A DNA stretch of 64,000 nucleotides. Source: Aurifilum marmelostoma (lineage: Eukaryota > Ascomycota > Sordariomycetes > Diaporthales > Cryphonectriaceae). This document shows positions 42,203 to 53,157 of this stretch, piece by piece. The notes beneath the pieces were generated by a model that was not told where the DNA came from, made no database searches, and saw only the letters and a list, made by a program, of their open reading frames with translations. The translations under genes were made by a program, and so were the position numbers. How positions within the stretch are numbered: the first letter of the stretch is position 1; each line of letters starts with the position of its first letter. The stretch lies in NCBI GenBank assembly GCA_027559495.1, contig JAMXSV010000012.1:248001-312000 (forward strand). The letters are read 5' to 3'.

Positions 42203-44434
42203 TTACACCGAGACTGCGCTCTGCTGTACGCCAGTCGGCACGGCATTCTGTACACTGCTCTGTACACCACTCTGCAGCCCGATTTGCACACCATTCTTGA
42301 CCACCTCAAAGCCTTGCCAGGTCTGGAGGGCTTCCCTGATCTTTTTCTTATACTTTGGGATACCACCTGCATAGTTGACCTGCTCAAACGCCTTTCCAGG
42401 AACGCATCCTCCCACTGAAAGCAGGCAGTCAGCATCAATGTCACGCATACTCTCAGGTACTTTGCGTGGGGGGGGGGGGAACCAATATGCATTGGTCAGT
42501 CAAGACGGGGTCCCAACTTACTATACGTGCTTCGCGTCGTGGGAAACAGCGTCTCGTCACTCAGACCATTGATCTTGGCCTTCCAGGCCTTGGTCGCTTC
42601 CTCTGTGGCATCAATGTACTTGACGCCCTGCCTCTGCATCTTGGTGATAGCGTCTGCGATCCAGCGGCCTTGAACCTCGACCGTTGCGGGTCCATTCGAG
42701 AGCAGCGTGGGTCCGTGGGGTCCGTACATGTGGAACATGTTTGGGTAGCCAGACACGGTCATCCCCAGGTAAGTATTGGCAGCGACCCGCCATTCAGATG
42801 CCAGCTGGGTCGAATGGACGCTGTTCAGACCCATCTGGGTCATCCCACCAGTCGTGATATCCTACGTCCCAAGTCAGTCAGAAAGGTCTACAGCGGCAAA
42901 ATCGAGAGCAAGGATGGAAACAAAAACCTACAAATCCGGTAGCAATGGCGATTGCATCCAGGTCGTAGTGAGTGCCATCTTCAAGGATGATTCCCGTCTC
43001 GTCGAACGCCTTGATCGCGTTCTTGCTGACATCAACAACCTCGACAGTCTCCCGGTCCAGCGCCTCATAGTAGCACTGCTCGAGGCACGGCCTCTTGATG
43101 CCGAAGTAGTGTCGCATCTTGAGCGGTGCCAGGATGTCTCGCTTCTTAGGGTCAGTGATACGCTCGCGGACCTTCTTGGCCCAGAAGTTGTACGCCTCCG
43201 TGTTAGCCTCGGCGTTCCTCAGCATATCCTTGTAGTTGGCCAGCCAGAAGTTGAAGCCGGCGTTGTCCCAGAGCATCTGATAGAACGCCTCCCGCTCCTC
43301 GGGCGTGTCCTCAAAAGTCTGCTTCTCGCTAAAGTCCTGCCCCAATGCTGTTAGCCAATATTTTGGCGCACCAAGAGGCTGACGGTTGCTCACATAGAGG
43401 AAACCGGCGAAGCTCCTCTCCCGCATCTCAAACAGCCGGTGGTACCACTTCTTGTTGACCTCTTGCTCCTCGTCCGTCAGGGGCTTCTTGCCCATGGGCA
43501 GAGCCAGATTTGGCGTCCTCTGGAAGACAGTCAGCCTTCCGGCAATGGGGGCCCACTCTTGGCTGATCTGTACGCCCGAGGCGCCTGTGCCGATGACAGC
43601 GCATCTCTTTCCCTTGACGTCGATGGCCTCATCGGGCCAGAAGGAAGAGTGGTGCACGATGCCCTGGAACTTCTCAATGCCGGGCCAGTCTGGAATGTAT
43701 CGCTTCGCAGCCTTTTACGCCAGGTGGCGGCGACGACGATGAGTTGTCAGCAGATGCGACTCACATGTGCACGCTGCTCACCAGACAAAGCCCTGGAAAT
43801 GTGTACGATTACAAGAAGACTTACAAATCCAGTTCCGAGGATCAAGAATCTGCATTTGCTCGTACGTCCATCCGCCGTCTCCACGATCCACTTGCCAGCC
43901 GCCTTGTCAAAGTTGGCTCCTATCACGACGGTGTGGAAAGAGCAGTCCTTCTTGATCCCCAGGACCTTGTCCACGTGGTCAAAATAGGCTCTGATCTCCT
44001 TGTAGTCGGGATAGTTGGTGGTCCAGTTCCAGGTCTCGTAGACTTCTGGCCACGAGAACTCATACTCTGGAACGGCCGAGTCAACGCGCGCCCCGGGGTA
44101 GCAGTTGAACCTCCAGGTTCCGCCAAGGTCGTTCCCAGCCTCGAAGATTGTAGCCTTGAACCCGCGCTCGCGGAGCGTCTTAAGCATGAAGACGCCGCCT
44201 GGGAAAAGTAGCAAGGTCCTGTGTTAGTAGTGTATTACTTACTGCCCAGACGAAGATATAATTAGGAGACGCTCACTGAACCCTCCCCCCGACTATGATG
44301 GCATCTATGTCGAGGTTGTCTGCATATGGTCCGGTGTTCCCTCCATGGCGTGTAGAATATTCGGCGAGACTTGTCTTGAATTTCTTCTCAGCCGTGGAAG
44401 ACGGACCGGTGGAACTCGATGATGGATCTCCCAT
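42203..44434 (-). CDS. Baeyer-Villiger flavin monooxygenase (one frameshift)
   Basis: Six exons: 44434-44277, 44198-43825, 43711-43394, 43336-42932, 42861-42522 and 42414-42203; the sum is one base more than a multiple of three. The extra base is in the C6 run 44285-44290 (G6 in the coding strand), inside the FAD motif. Removing it reads VGGGFSG and gives about 601 residues. Further signatures are GGTWRFNCYPGARVD, the Baeyer-Villiger fingerprint FQGIVHHSSFWP (F-x-G-x3-H-x3-W-P), the NADPH motif GTGASG, and ATGF. Such enzymes insert oxygen next to a ketone to form an ester or lactone. The intron 43393-43337 is 57 bases without a stop. After the normal end the protein carries a GVQ-rich tail. 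Divergent from the beta-lactamase-fold gene. Confidence 0.88.
44285..44290 (-). other. Frameshift site (C6 run) in the monooxygenase FAD motif
   Basis: As written the coding strand reads VGGRVQ-stop; with one G fewer it reads VGGGFS, splices at GTGAGC in phase 1 and rejoins SGVFMLK. The total exon length is then an exact multiple of three, which supports the call. Confidence 0.8.
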
Positions 44435-46021
44435 GATGAGTACCAAGGTTGTATGCTCCGATGGGTGATCACTAGTCACTAATATCGAAAGAAATATGAC
44501 CTAATCTCTCTGACCCAGCCTTGTACTAACAGGCTGTAAGATGATAGACAACTATGAGAATATACAGCCAAAGACAGCGGAGAAATCTGGGAACGACAAG
44601 CGTCTAGTAAACTGACTCTGGCCACCGCGTTCATTAAATAGTCAGTCTCCTCAACATACAGGCACAAGCAATTTCGCCACCAATTGTACCGCTTGGTCAT
44701 ACATAGTACAACGCTTTGTTTCTGCACCTACACAGTAGAAAGCCTATCGGAATTCGGCACGAACGGATCACCCTGGTCTACTCCTGCCCTCCTCCTCCTC
44801 CATCTCCTCTTCCCCAGACTTTGCAAAGATCTACACTGCATATACCAATGTAAGTAAGGCCATGTTCTCCTCAAATTAGTCTGGATGGGCACGTGAGGAG
44901 GCATACCAAGATTGAGACTGATCACTGCATATTAGTACTTTTAAATTCCAAATCCACGCATACCTGCTGTTACATCCATAAGGCTGTGTAACCTTTCGGT
45001 TTCGGACTACCCGCCATTCTATCAGGATTCCTCGAATATATGGTGGTCTCTTTGGAACAGGAGCGTCCTCTTTCATTGCGTGTCTCTTCTCACGTTAAGA
45101 ACTGGCTGCGGGGTCAAATGCATAGTACATCCAGACATGTAGTAAAGATTGGATACACATCCTAAGCTACTGTATCTATCTCCCCGCGTAGGATTAATAC
45201 CTAGTCCAAATGACATGCGGAGAGCGAAGCAGCAGCACCTCATTCGCGAAGCGAAAACGGACTTCCAAATCAAGTAAACCGGTGCCTCATGGTGTGGCCC
45301 ATGTCTCGCGGGTGGGTGTGACCGTCCTCCATCTTCTTCTTCTTGTCCGTGTCACTCCTCCTTCTCCCCCTCTTTGATCTTAGGAAGAATGTATTTACGC
45401 CGAATTCCCGAGTTACCCCTTCATCTTACTTTATTAGCTCCGTCGTTGGGCATAAGCGGTCACAGGTTTATGGAATGTTTCCACCATAGTCACATTTTCC
45501 TCGGGTCGCACAATAGTACGACCAGGAATAATTTAACAACCGAGACGCAAGATATTAAGAGACTCACGCCTTCGAGATGGTAGTCAATTCTTCGTAAAGA
45601 CAAAGAGGATATGTGGTTGCAGTACGGGTACAACGGCAGCCCGTCATTATCTCCCTTGCATACCACAGTCCTAAGCAATTATGCCACGCTTGCACTAATT
45701 ATTATTTTACTTTCTCGTCCTCTCCTCTCTCCCGAATACCCCACAAGGGAATCCTTCTCTCTCCCTCGCTTCCTCTCGTCCGAACACCAGACCTTCCAAG
45801 AAACTATCGTGGTCAAGAGGGGCTACCCCGCAAAGTATGGTTCTCGTGATGTGCGGCAAGCTATGATTATATCTCTTCCGCTAGTCAGAGGTGGGCCAGG
45901 ATCATCGCTTCTCTGTCCATGACCGGAACAGCCGAGCAACTTGGAAATATTATAACAGTCGATGAGGGCATCGGACCTCCTCGGAATCTAAGGAGGAAGA
46001 AACTCTGAACAGGCAATCACA
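44435..46021. promoter_or_regulatory. Divergent upstream region monooxygenase / beta-lactamase-fold gene
   Basis: 1.59 kb between two divergent accessory genes. AT-rich; no open frame of interest and no strong CGG...CCG dyad seen by eye. Confidence 0.4.
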
Positions 46022-47445
46022 ATGTCTGCATTCAGCCAAGAGACTATCGACAAGCTCCGTGCCACGGTCGACGCCGCGTGTTACGACCAGCTCCACGGGC
46101 TGCCTGGTGTCACCGCGGTCGTCGTGGGGAGAGATGGCAAGGAGCTGTTTGCTCACTCTGCGGGCCGCCGCGGGGTGTCCAGCCTCGAGAACATGACGCT
46201 CGAGACTGTCTTCTGGATCGCGTCCTGCACCAAATTGGTGACGGGCATCGCCTGCATGCAGCTTGTCGAACAGGGCAAGCTGAGCCTCGACGACCGTCAG
46301 CAGATTGAGAGCCTGTGTCCTGAGCTCAAGAGACTCCAGGTGATCGAGAAGGACGGGACTCTGAGAGCCAAGAGGAAACAGATCACGCTCCGGATGTTGC
46401 TGACCCACACGGCTGGATTTGGGTACTCGTTCTTCAACGAGAAACTCAGGGACTGGGGCTTTCCAGCTGGGCTAGATGAGTTCAGTGGCAGAAAGGAAGA
46501 AATGATCTCGCCGTTGTTGTTTCAGCCTGGAGATGGCTGGGAGTACGGTGTAAGTCTCCCCGATTCATATTTTGATCCCTAGTGAGGAGGAAACCCTGCC
46601 AGAACCACAACAACTCATGCAATTCATAGGTCGGCATCGATTGGGTCGGAATTGCCATCGAGAGGGTCACAGGCATGACTCTGAATGACTACATGGTCAA
46701 GAACATCTTCGAGCCGCTGGGCATCAAAGACATGTCGATGTTCCCGACACCAGAGATGAAGGCTAAGTTGGCTTTCATGCACTACCGCTCGCCTGATGGA
46801 CTTTTGAGCCCAAGGGATCACCTCTTGCGGGCACCGTTGGTCGCCAAAGAGGAAGACATCTCACAGTGCTTGCATAGTGGTGGCGCAGGCCTGTTTGCCA
46901 GACCACAGGAGTATTGCAGTAAGTGTCTCTCTCTTACGTATCTAGATAAACCTTCTCTCATTTCTTGTCATTACTATGGCTGTGTTGTTGTTGACTGAGA
47001 GCGTGCAGAGGTCCTGGCAACCCTTCTCAATAAAGGAACATCCCCTACAACAGGGGCCGAGATTCTCAAGCCCTCGACGGTAGCCGAGATGTTCAAAAAC
47101 CAAGTCGGGGACTTTCCTAATTTCGGCCGCCAGTTCATCCCCGCGGCCAAGCCAGACCTGACAAATAATATCCCTCAACTCTACCCCGTCCCGGACGACC
47201 CTCACCAAGGCTGGGGCCTCACCTTCATGCTCTCCAACGGAGGATCCACCGGCCGCAGCAGGAACACTGCCCACTGGGCCGGGCTTGCGAACCTGTTCTG
47301 GTGGTGTGATCCGGAACACGGCATCGCAGGCATGGTGGCCACGCAGATCTTGCCTTTCTGTGACGCAAAGGTGCTCAAGCTGTGGGCAGACATCGAGACG
47401 GAGGCATATTCTGGGCTCTATAATAATACTGAGTCTACAAAGTAA
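46022..47445 (+). CDS. Class C beta-lactamase-fold hydrolase/acyltransferase
   Basis: Three exons, 46022-46549, 46630-46918 and 47009-47445; introns GTAAGT...TAG (phase 0) and GTAAGT...CAG (phase 1). 417 residues, no signal peptide. The serine nucleophile motif S-x-x-K is S68-C-T-K71 in FWIASCTKLVTG. The tyrosine is in HTAGFGYSFF, and the KTG box is replaced by HWAGLANLFWW, as in EstB-type esterases and LovD-type acyltransferases rather than true antibiotic lactamases. Expected activity: ester hydrolysis or acyl transfer on a small molecule in the cytosol. It is divergent from a Baeyer-Villiger enzyme that makes esters/lactones and convergent with an FAD oxidase (298 bases apart), which suggests a shared pathway (inference). 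Confidence 0.88.
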
Positions 47446-47743
47446 TTAGGGGAATAATGCAGAAGCTGAATTTTGTGCTTAGTCGCTCGTGTGTTCTCTT
47501 GTCCTCTTGCCAGGGCTTCCAGGTCTTGGCTACATGTTCATTACTGATGAAAACTCGCTTTGGAATGTGCTTCGGTAGCCACCATATGTCTAGGTCACCC
47601 GCAAGGCGACGTATTATTTGATAGGGCATCAAAAGGCAAGAATTGACTTGCTGCCAGTCTCTACACCGACAGGCTTGCCTACTGGTTGATCAGCTTCCGT
47701 AGAAAATATTCTAGCCCATGCCAACCTGGACGGCCTCCTAGCA

Positions 47744-49346
47744 TCATGTCCCGACAGGCCGGACACTCTGCGGATTGTGAAATACATCATCTGGATCCCA
47801 CGTCGACTTGATAGCTTGCAAATTAGGCAGGTTCGACTCCCAGTACTCATGCTGCGGTATACCTGAAATGTTCAGATCCACATATCCTGGATACGTTCCC
47901 CTCCCTGTATCATTCAGAGGCAGTGCCTCGACCAAGGCCTGATGAAAGTCGGTCAAGAAGTTCCATGTCTCCGCGGAAAGCTCGGTGGCATCGACTGCGT
48001 AGGACTGATAGAACATGATCTTGTTCCGGTGTGCATACGCAGTGGCATTCATGGGAACATCAGCCACTGCACCGCCTGAAGAATCAAAAATGATGAACCA
48101 CAGGGCGGTGCCTTTGGGTTGCGACTCGAGGTACTGGAACAGCTTGGTGGCAGAGGACTCTGTCAAGACGTCCTGCTTGCGGAGACCCAGGCTCTTGGAA
48201 TAGAAGTTGGTGGGCGTGTCGGTCAGGATCAGCGCCTCTTGCTCGGCCCAGTTCGTGAGTGAAGCGAGCCAGTCCGTGAAGATGACTGTTCCGTTCTGAG
48301 GAAGCCGTGAGAGTATCCCAGATGCGTTCCACTCGTCTTCTGAGCCGTAGAACGAGCCTGTGATTGTGATCCCCGACGGCGAGATGATTAATTGGCTTCC
48401 GAAGCGACGGTCAAGGTCGGGGTCAGTAATGACCTGCTGCCACTGCATGTAGGAGTCCACGAGCTTGCTTGGCTCAACACCAAAAGTGAAGTCAAAAGTG
48501 AACTGTGCCACTTCTTCTGGCTCTGGATGGGTTCTCATGACAAATTCGGTGACAATCCCGAAGCTGGCGCCAGCCCCCGGACTGCCTAATATGATTTATT
48601 ACCATTTTCCAGTCAGCACTCTGATGGTCATTTAAAGTATCACATTCAGTCGACGGATGACTACTGCAAGTCCAAGGCCGAATACTCACAAAGAAGATAT
48701 CTGAGTTGAGATCCTCGTTCGCACGCAGAATGGTTCCGTTCGCAGTGACCACCTCTACTTCCACGATGTGATCAAGCGCTGTCCCCCACATTCTCGACAT
48801 TGGCCCAAGACCTCCCTGATGTTGCAGAACCTGTCAGGCTGGTTCCAAGATAAAAGAGTCGTTGTCTCTTTCTGTCAGACTCACCACTGTGGCATGGCCA
48901 CCGAGTCCGACACCGGGGCATACCCCATGAGCAAAAGCGCGACCCGTCTTGTGCAGGTTCTGATCGACATCGCTAAGATGCATGCCAGCGCCGATGGTGG
49001 CATACCAGGTCGTCTCGTCCATGCTATAGTTCTTCATATTGGACATGTCCACCGCCACAGCCCCGTCGCCCAGGCCAAAGTTGGCGTACGAGTGACCGCC
49101 GGATCTGGCCTGAACCTTGATATCACCGTTGTCGACAGCACACTTGACGATTTCCGCGACGTCTTGGGTTGAGTTGGGCCGAATGACAGCTGTTGGGGTG
49201 ACATCGACGGCAAGGTTGTAGGGATGGACCCATTCGATTTGATACAGAAGATCAAGGTCGTCGGCGTAGGCCACGCAGTCGGATCGACCGGCACAGACGC
49301 CATTGAGGCAGTCTTGTAAAGACGTAAGTAACGCGAGATTGACCAT
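47744..49346 (-). CDS. Berberine-bridge-type FAD-linked oxidase, bicovalent flavin (one frameshift)
   Basis: Exons 49346-48885, 48815-48690 and 48585-47744. Introns 48884-48816 (phase 0) and 48689-48586. The third exon is one base short of phase; the missing base is best placed in the C5 run 48574-48578, where an extra G restores AVRGAGASFG, the family's conserved block. The repaired length is about 476 residues. FAD_binding_4 domain with both covalent anchors: H85 in RSGGHSY and C143 in HGVCPGVGLGGHAT, so a bicovalent flavin is expected. The BBE C-terminal element is present (YPGYVDLN, YWESNLPNLQAIKSTWDPDDVF). Such enzymes oxidise sugars, alcohols or secondary-metabolite scaffolds with O2. 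No signal peptide is seen at this start, unlike secreted relatives. Confidence 0.87.
48574..48578 (-). other. Frameshift site (C5 run) in the berberine-bridge oxidase
   Basis: Exon 2 ends in phase 0 at a GTGAGT donor and the only good acceptor (ATTAG, with a CTGAC branch site) enters frame AVRG; the downstream coding frame requires one extra base. Exon sum is then a multiple of three. Confidence 0.6.
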
Positions 49347-50024
49347 ATTGTAAGTATTTGTTGCTAATTATCAGTAACAAAAAGTGTTAATATCTCTTCC
49401 TGTTTTCACTTTGATTCGGCTGGAGAAACTGAGGGTCTAAAAGTCCATGAACGGCCCACGACTTGAAGAACGGGAGAAGAAATTGAAACTACTATGGCTG
49501 GGCTTCACAGATCACCGCATTTATTTGTTTGCTTCTTGTTCTAATGACAGCGTCGTAATACGGTCTTCGTCATGTGCTCCCAGTTAAGTATATCAGAGTC
49601 AGGCTGGACACATCGGGGGGTTGCACGTGTAAAGTTAATAAGAGTCAAATATAGGTACGGACGTACTCAATGTCACCCTTTCAGCCTGTCCATGTATATG
49701 AATTAACTGCATCGTGTCGCTCCGTTGCATCCGCTAGTGGGTCGAACATGAGGTGACCTTCGGAAGGATCGTCACCGCTCATCACGGCAGGCCCGCTGCT
49801 CAATTCAAAGTCTCCCAGCTACTTTCACAATCAAGGTACTCTCAGGGTCCTTCAACAAATGTGTTCGTATATTGAGACAATCAATCTATCATCTGGAGAA
49901 GTATGAAGCACTAATGCATATGAAATCCATTCTGTTGTTGTCAGTCTCTCAAGCAATTATGCCAGACTCAGCATTTCTTTGCCGTTCTCTCTTGCCGGCC
50001 CGCCGGGCCCACCAGCAGCCACAC
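49347..50024. other. Intergenic, upstream of the oxidase
   Basis: 678 bases between the oxidase start and the amidoligase stop. AT-rich; nothing recognised. Confidence 0.5.
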
Positions 50025-51659
50025 TCAGCCAATCCACTTGGACCGGCTCTCCTGCAGGTCAGGATGCTTCTTGATGACAATCTTCTGCAGAGGGGTGATC
50101 AGTCTACACAATCCAATATCAGCCAGGAAGTCGAAGACATCATAGGAAGCAACCCTGTCCTTGGCCTCAGCCTTTGTTGGTGTGGTGGCGGTGGTGGTGA
50201 CGATGTCAGCTTGCGCACATTTCAGAATGACAGACCAGAAAGTGTCGAGGTCAGAAGAGCAAGCAAATTCACAGAGGCCAATGGCCAGTCTTGCAAAGAC
50301 GATGATTTCCTCTGCGTCGACAGTTGCGGCGGCCTGGCGGAACTCGACCGTCTTCTTCTTGGTGGTGTTGTCGCTGGTGTTTGGGAAGGGTTGCGGCTGG
50401 TCATAATTCGAAAAGTTGTAGGCAAGTCTCGAGGACATATGAGGGGCCTTCATCAGCCTCGCCACGACCTCAGGCAGGGGGGCAGAGAGGAGCTCCTCCA
50501 CGCAGCCCAGAACGCTCCGTGGCGAGTGAACTCTGGCGGTACCATTTCCAGGGCACTTGAGCTTGGCGCCCGGATGCTGCTCTACAGGGTAGCTAGTCAG
50601 TGTTCCCTGCGGGATGAGGCGGTGGAACGACGTCCTCCAGCTCCTGCGGCTCGATAGGAGCCTATTGCTGCCCTCCAGAGGCCGCATGACTATCTGCGGG
50701 GCCAAATATTCGTCTGGCAGCAGAGAACCATTCGTCAGCATTGCCGTGGCTATATCGGCTGTCAGTCCCTGCGCAACATCCGAAAACAAGCGGCTGCTCA
50801 TACAGAACCGATTCCACTTGCGGCTCTCGGGGTGCAACTGGACCAAGAGAGGGTCAGCAGCGAGTAGCAGCGCAGCAATGTTGCGTAGACCTTGGATGGC
50901 GATTGGAGTAGGACCATGTCCGTAGTGGACATGCAGGCCACACGTTGAGGGGGTCAGGATCAGGTATCGCGCCTTCAAGGCCTCGCAGACCTTTCGAATC
51001 TCATCGAAACTCTCACCCTCGTTCCAGAGAGCCCGAGAAATCACCTCGATACCCACCCATTTGTAGCCCAGATACTCACCAGAAGCCATCAATTTATCGG
51101 GCAGTGTGACCGAAACATCTGGCTTGACACTCCAGCGCTGATAGCCCAGAGAGTAGTCAAGGTTTTCATCCTCTGTCTCCTCATCATGGGATGGGGGGAC
51201 TCTTCTTTTGATATTGTTGAGGGTAGGAATGCCCATAAGACAGTTGTCCAACGTTGTCTGCACATGGTTGAGACAGTACGTGTCTCTCTCCCATGGGTTG
51301 TCGCTCACCTCGGGTATCGGGATCGGCTTACCGAGCTGGCCTGCCAGCTCCTCCGGGACAGAATCGTTGGCCCTGGCATCCGATTCTGGCCGCACAGCGA
51401 CAAGGAATTCCAGCTCGACGCCAAAGCTAGACCTGACCTGTGGGCTCTGCTGCCAGAGCCATTTCTTGCTGAGATCGAGAAAAGAAAACATCCTTGCTGA
51501 ATTGTCGGATTCCAGCTCCGAGGCAAGAAGGCTGCTTGGCTGGCTGGGTGATAGTGCTGCATTGCATGTGCCTATCTCTGTGGTTCGGTATGCATGCGCA
51601 TCTTTATAGATATTGATACGGACGGCATCGTGACCTTGAGCATTGTTAGCAATGTTCAT
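50025..51659 (-). CDS. Fungal amidoligase (Amidoligase_2 family)
   Basis: One uninterrupted frame of 544 codons. The domain begins at FGVELEFLVA (residue 79 from the first ATG), continues with WSVKPDVSV, GIEVISRALW, the histidine motif CGLHVHYG, LHPESRKWNRFC and ends near VEFRQAAATVDAEEI, the order seen in fungal Amidoligase_2 proteins. The family belongs to the carboxylate-amine/ammonia ligase (glutamine-synthetase-like) fold and is predicted to form amide or peptide bonds using ATP; the E-x-E of VELE and the HVH motif would bind metal. The second ATG (51491, MFSFLDL) fits the usual N-terminal length better than the first. It lies between an FAD oxidase and an MFS transporter, a setting that suggests a small-molecule or peptide pathway. 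No substrate is known. Confidence 0.85.
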   Translation of the reverse strand: MNIANNAQGHDAVRINIYKDAHAYRTTEIGTCNAALSPSQPSSLLASELESDNSARMFSFLDLSKKWLWQQSPQVRSSFGVELEFLVAVRPESDARANDSVPEELAGQLGKPIPIPEVSDNPWERDTYCLNHVQTTLDNCLMGIPTLNNIKRRVPPSHDEETEDENLDYSLGYQRWSVKPDVSVTLPDKLMASGEYLGYKWVGIEVISRALWNEGESFDEIRKVCEALKARYLILTPSTCGLHVHYGHGPTPIAIQGLRNIAALLLAADPLLVQLHPESRKWNRFCMSSRLFSDVAQGLTADIATAMLTNGSLLPDEYLAPQIVMRPLEGSNRLLSSRRSWRTSFHRLIPQGTLTSYPVEQHPGAKLKCPGNGTARVHSPRSVLGCVEELLSAPLPEVVARLMKAPHMSSRLAYNFSNYDQPQPFPNTSDNTTKKKTVEFRQAAATVDAEEIIVFARLAIGLCEFACSSDLDTFWSVILKCAQADIVTTTATTPTKAEAKDRVASYDVFDFLADIGLCRLITPLQKIVIKKHPDLQESRSKWIG

Positions 51660-53157
51660 CGGATGGGATCATCGTCCTTGTTCAAAGGGACAATGGTCAT
51701 CTGAAAGGAAACATGTTCTAATCGTATTGTCTCGAGTCACCTCACTCGAGCACGCAATGCTTTGTGTTCGTGCCTTGTAATGGCTCAAAGAAATCTCAAA
51801 CAACCAGCTACGCTCCCCAAGATTGATCGACGCAGCGGCCTTAGCCGAGCCGTTCTTCGCACGTGTTGACAACCTCCACATGCTCTTGATCATGGCGGAA
51901 GAAGTCTGATGCGTTAAGGATTTTCCTTCCCGTCCCCTTGGCTTAATCATAGCAAAGTAGAGACTTGATGCTTCGAACAGTCGAGATCACAAGCTTCATA
52001 TCCCCGGGAGAGCTCTCGATTGCGCTTCTCCCGGCTGTCGTCGGTCGTAGCGGTCGGTGTTTTCGGATGAGAGGTAACTCGAGACTTTCTTGCAAAATCC
52101 TCGCAATGTTCCAAGAAAGGTGGCCAGCTGAAGTACGATGCGGTGGTTTCCAGAGGCAATGATTTCCTAAATCGGTGACGGATCAGTCTCTAATTGGCTG
52201 CCTCGTTGCATCCCAGGTCCCTGCCAAGCATGCTTCGAGAGAAAAAGTCCGCCTGGAACACGGGAACGCCATGCAGGCACACACGTGGCGTCCTAAAAGC
52301 CCCCCACTACACTTGGGCAGCGCGGCCAAAGCGAAGGGTGGGGGAAGAAAACGTTTGTTGAACAAGGAGGTAAGGTTGTGAACCCTATGCTTAGACAAAC
52401 CGGTCAACGGTCCGTATCAGATGGAGGATACAGGACAGACTACATGGAATAAATATTGCTCCCTTGGGAAAGGGATCAGGCAACATGCACCACAGGATGG
52501 TCGTTTACCATATTAATACGTAGACTTGAGAGGCCTCACATCTTTCTTGGTAAGCATTGAAAGGTTGTCGATTCTGTTCGCGAAAGTGTCCTGGTTGCGA
52601 ATCCTTCCTGATCAGACACGCGCAAGAAAGAGGAGCATCTATCCACTTTCAAGAAAAATTCTCTCTCTGCCGAGACTCACCAAGGCACCCCAAGGCAAGT
52701 AAGTTTTACGTTTGGTCCAGATATAGTCTTGGCAGAGAAAATTTGCAGCTCGGCCGAATCCAAAGCCATCGACGGATGTCGGTCGATTGTCCACTTTGTC
52801 GACTCGTGGTCCGAGACATCAACGATTGATAAGATTAGGATTGGGCCTACCCACGCGCTTCGTGTTCCACTCTGTTGCAACCTGAGCAAACACCATGCCA
52901 CTTGTAGGAAATCTGATAATTTCTGCTGCCGAGGCTGGTGGGACCTTGGGGATCTTCCGGGACGGCCTGGACTTCCTCAAGTGGGCGGCAGCAGAGTTTA
53001 CTACACCGCTGTACCCAGGAATGGGTCTGTCTCTCTCCTTCTCAACAGTCTATAAATCTTGCGTAGATCCCCCGCTGGAGCAGCCATCATCAAGAGGAGG
53101 TGGTCCTCTTACAGTTGTCCGCCTTCAGGAGGAAACAGAATCACAGACGTCGACAGC
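51660..53157. other. Divergent upstream region amidoligase / transporter
   Basis: 1.5 kb. Holds a cysteine-rich frame (52557-52829) that resembles the N-terminus of HET-type proteins, and an ATG-initiated frame at 52895 in a good context with an ordered-looking first 45 residues. Neither extends into a full gene. Rest featureless. Confidence 0.4.
52557..52829 (+). pseudogene. Possible relic: cysteine-rich N-terminus of a HET-like gene
   Basis: The frame reads CRFCSRKCPGCESF and later SVDCPLCRLVVRDI before a stop. C-P-L-C-R-L-V-V is typical of the opening segment of many HET proteins, but no HET core follows downstream and the transporter gene begins shortly after. The first codon is TTG, so it is not a complete gene. 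Confidence 0.22.

Noticed and set aside
46022..47445. Antibiotic-resistance beta-lactamase
   Set aside because: The KTG box is replaced by W-x-G and there is no secretion signal; the fold is that of fungal esterases/acyltransferases.
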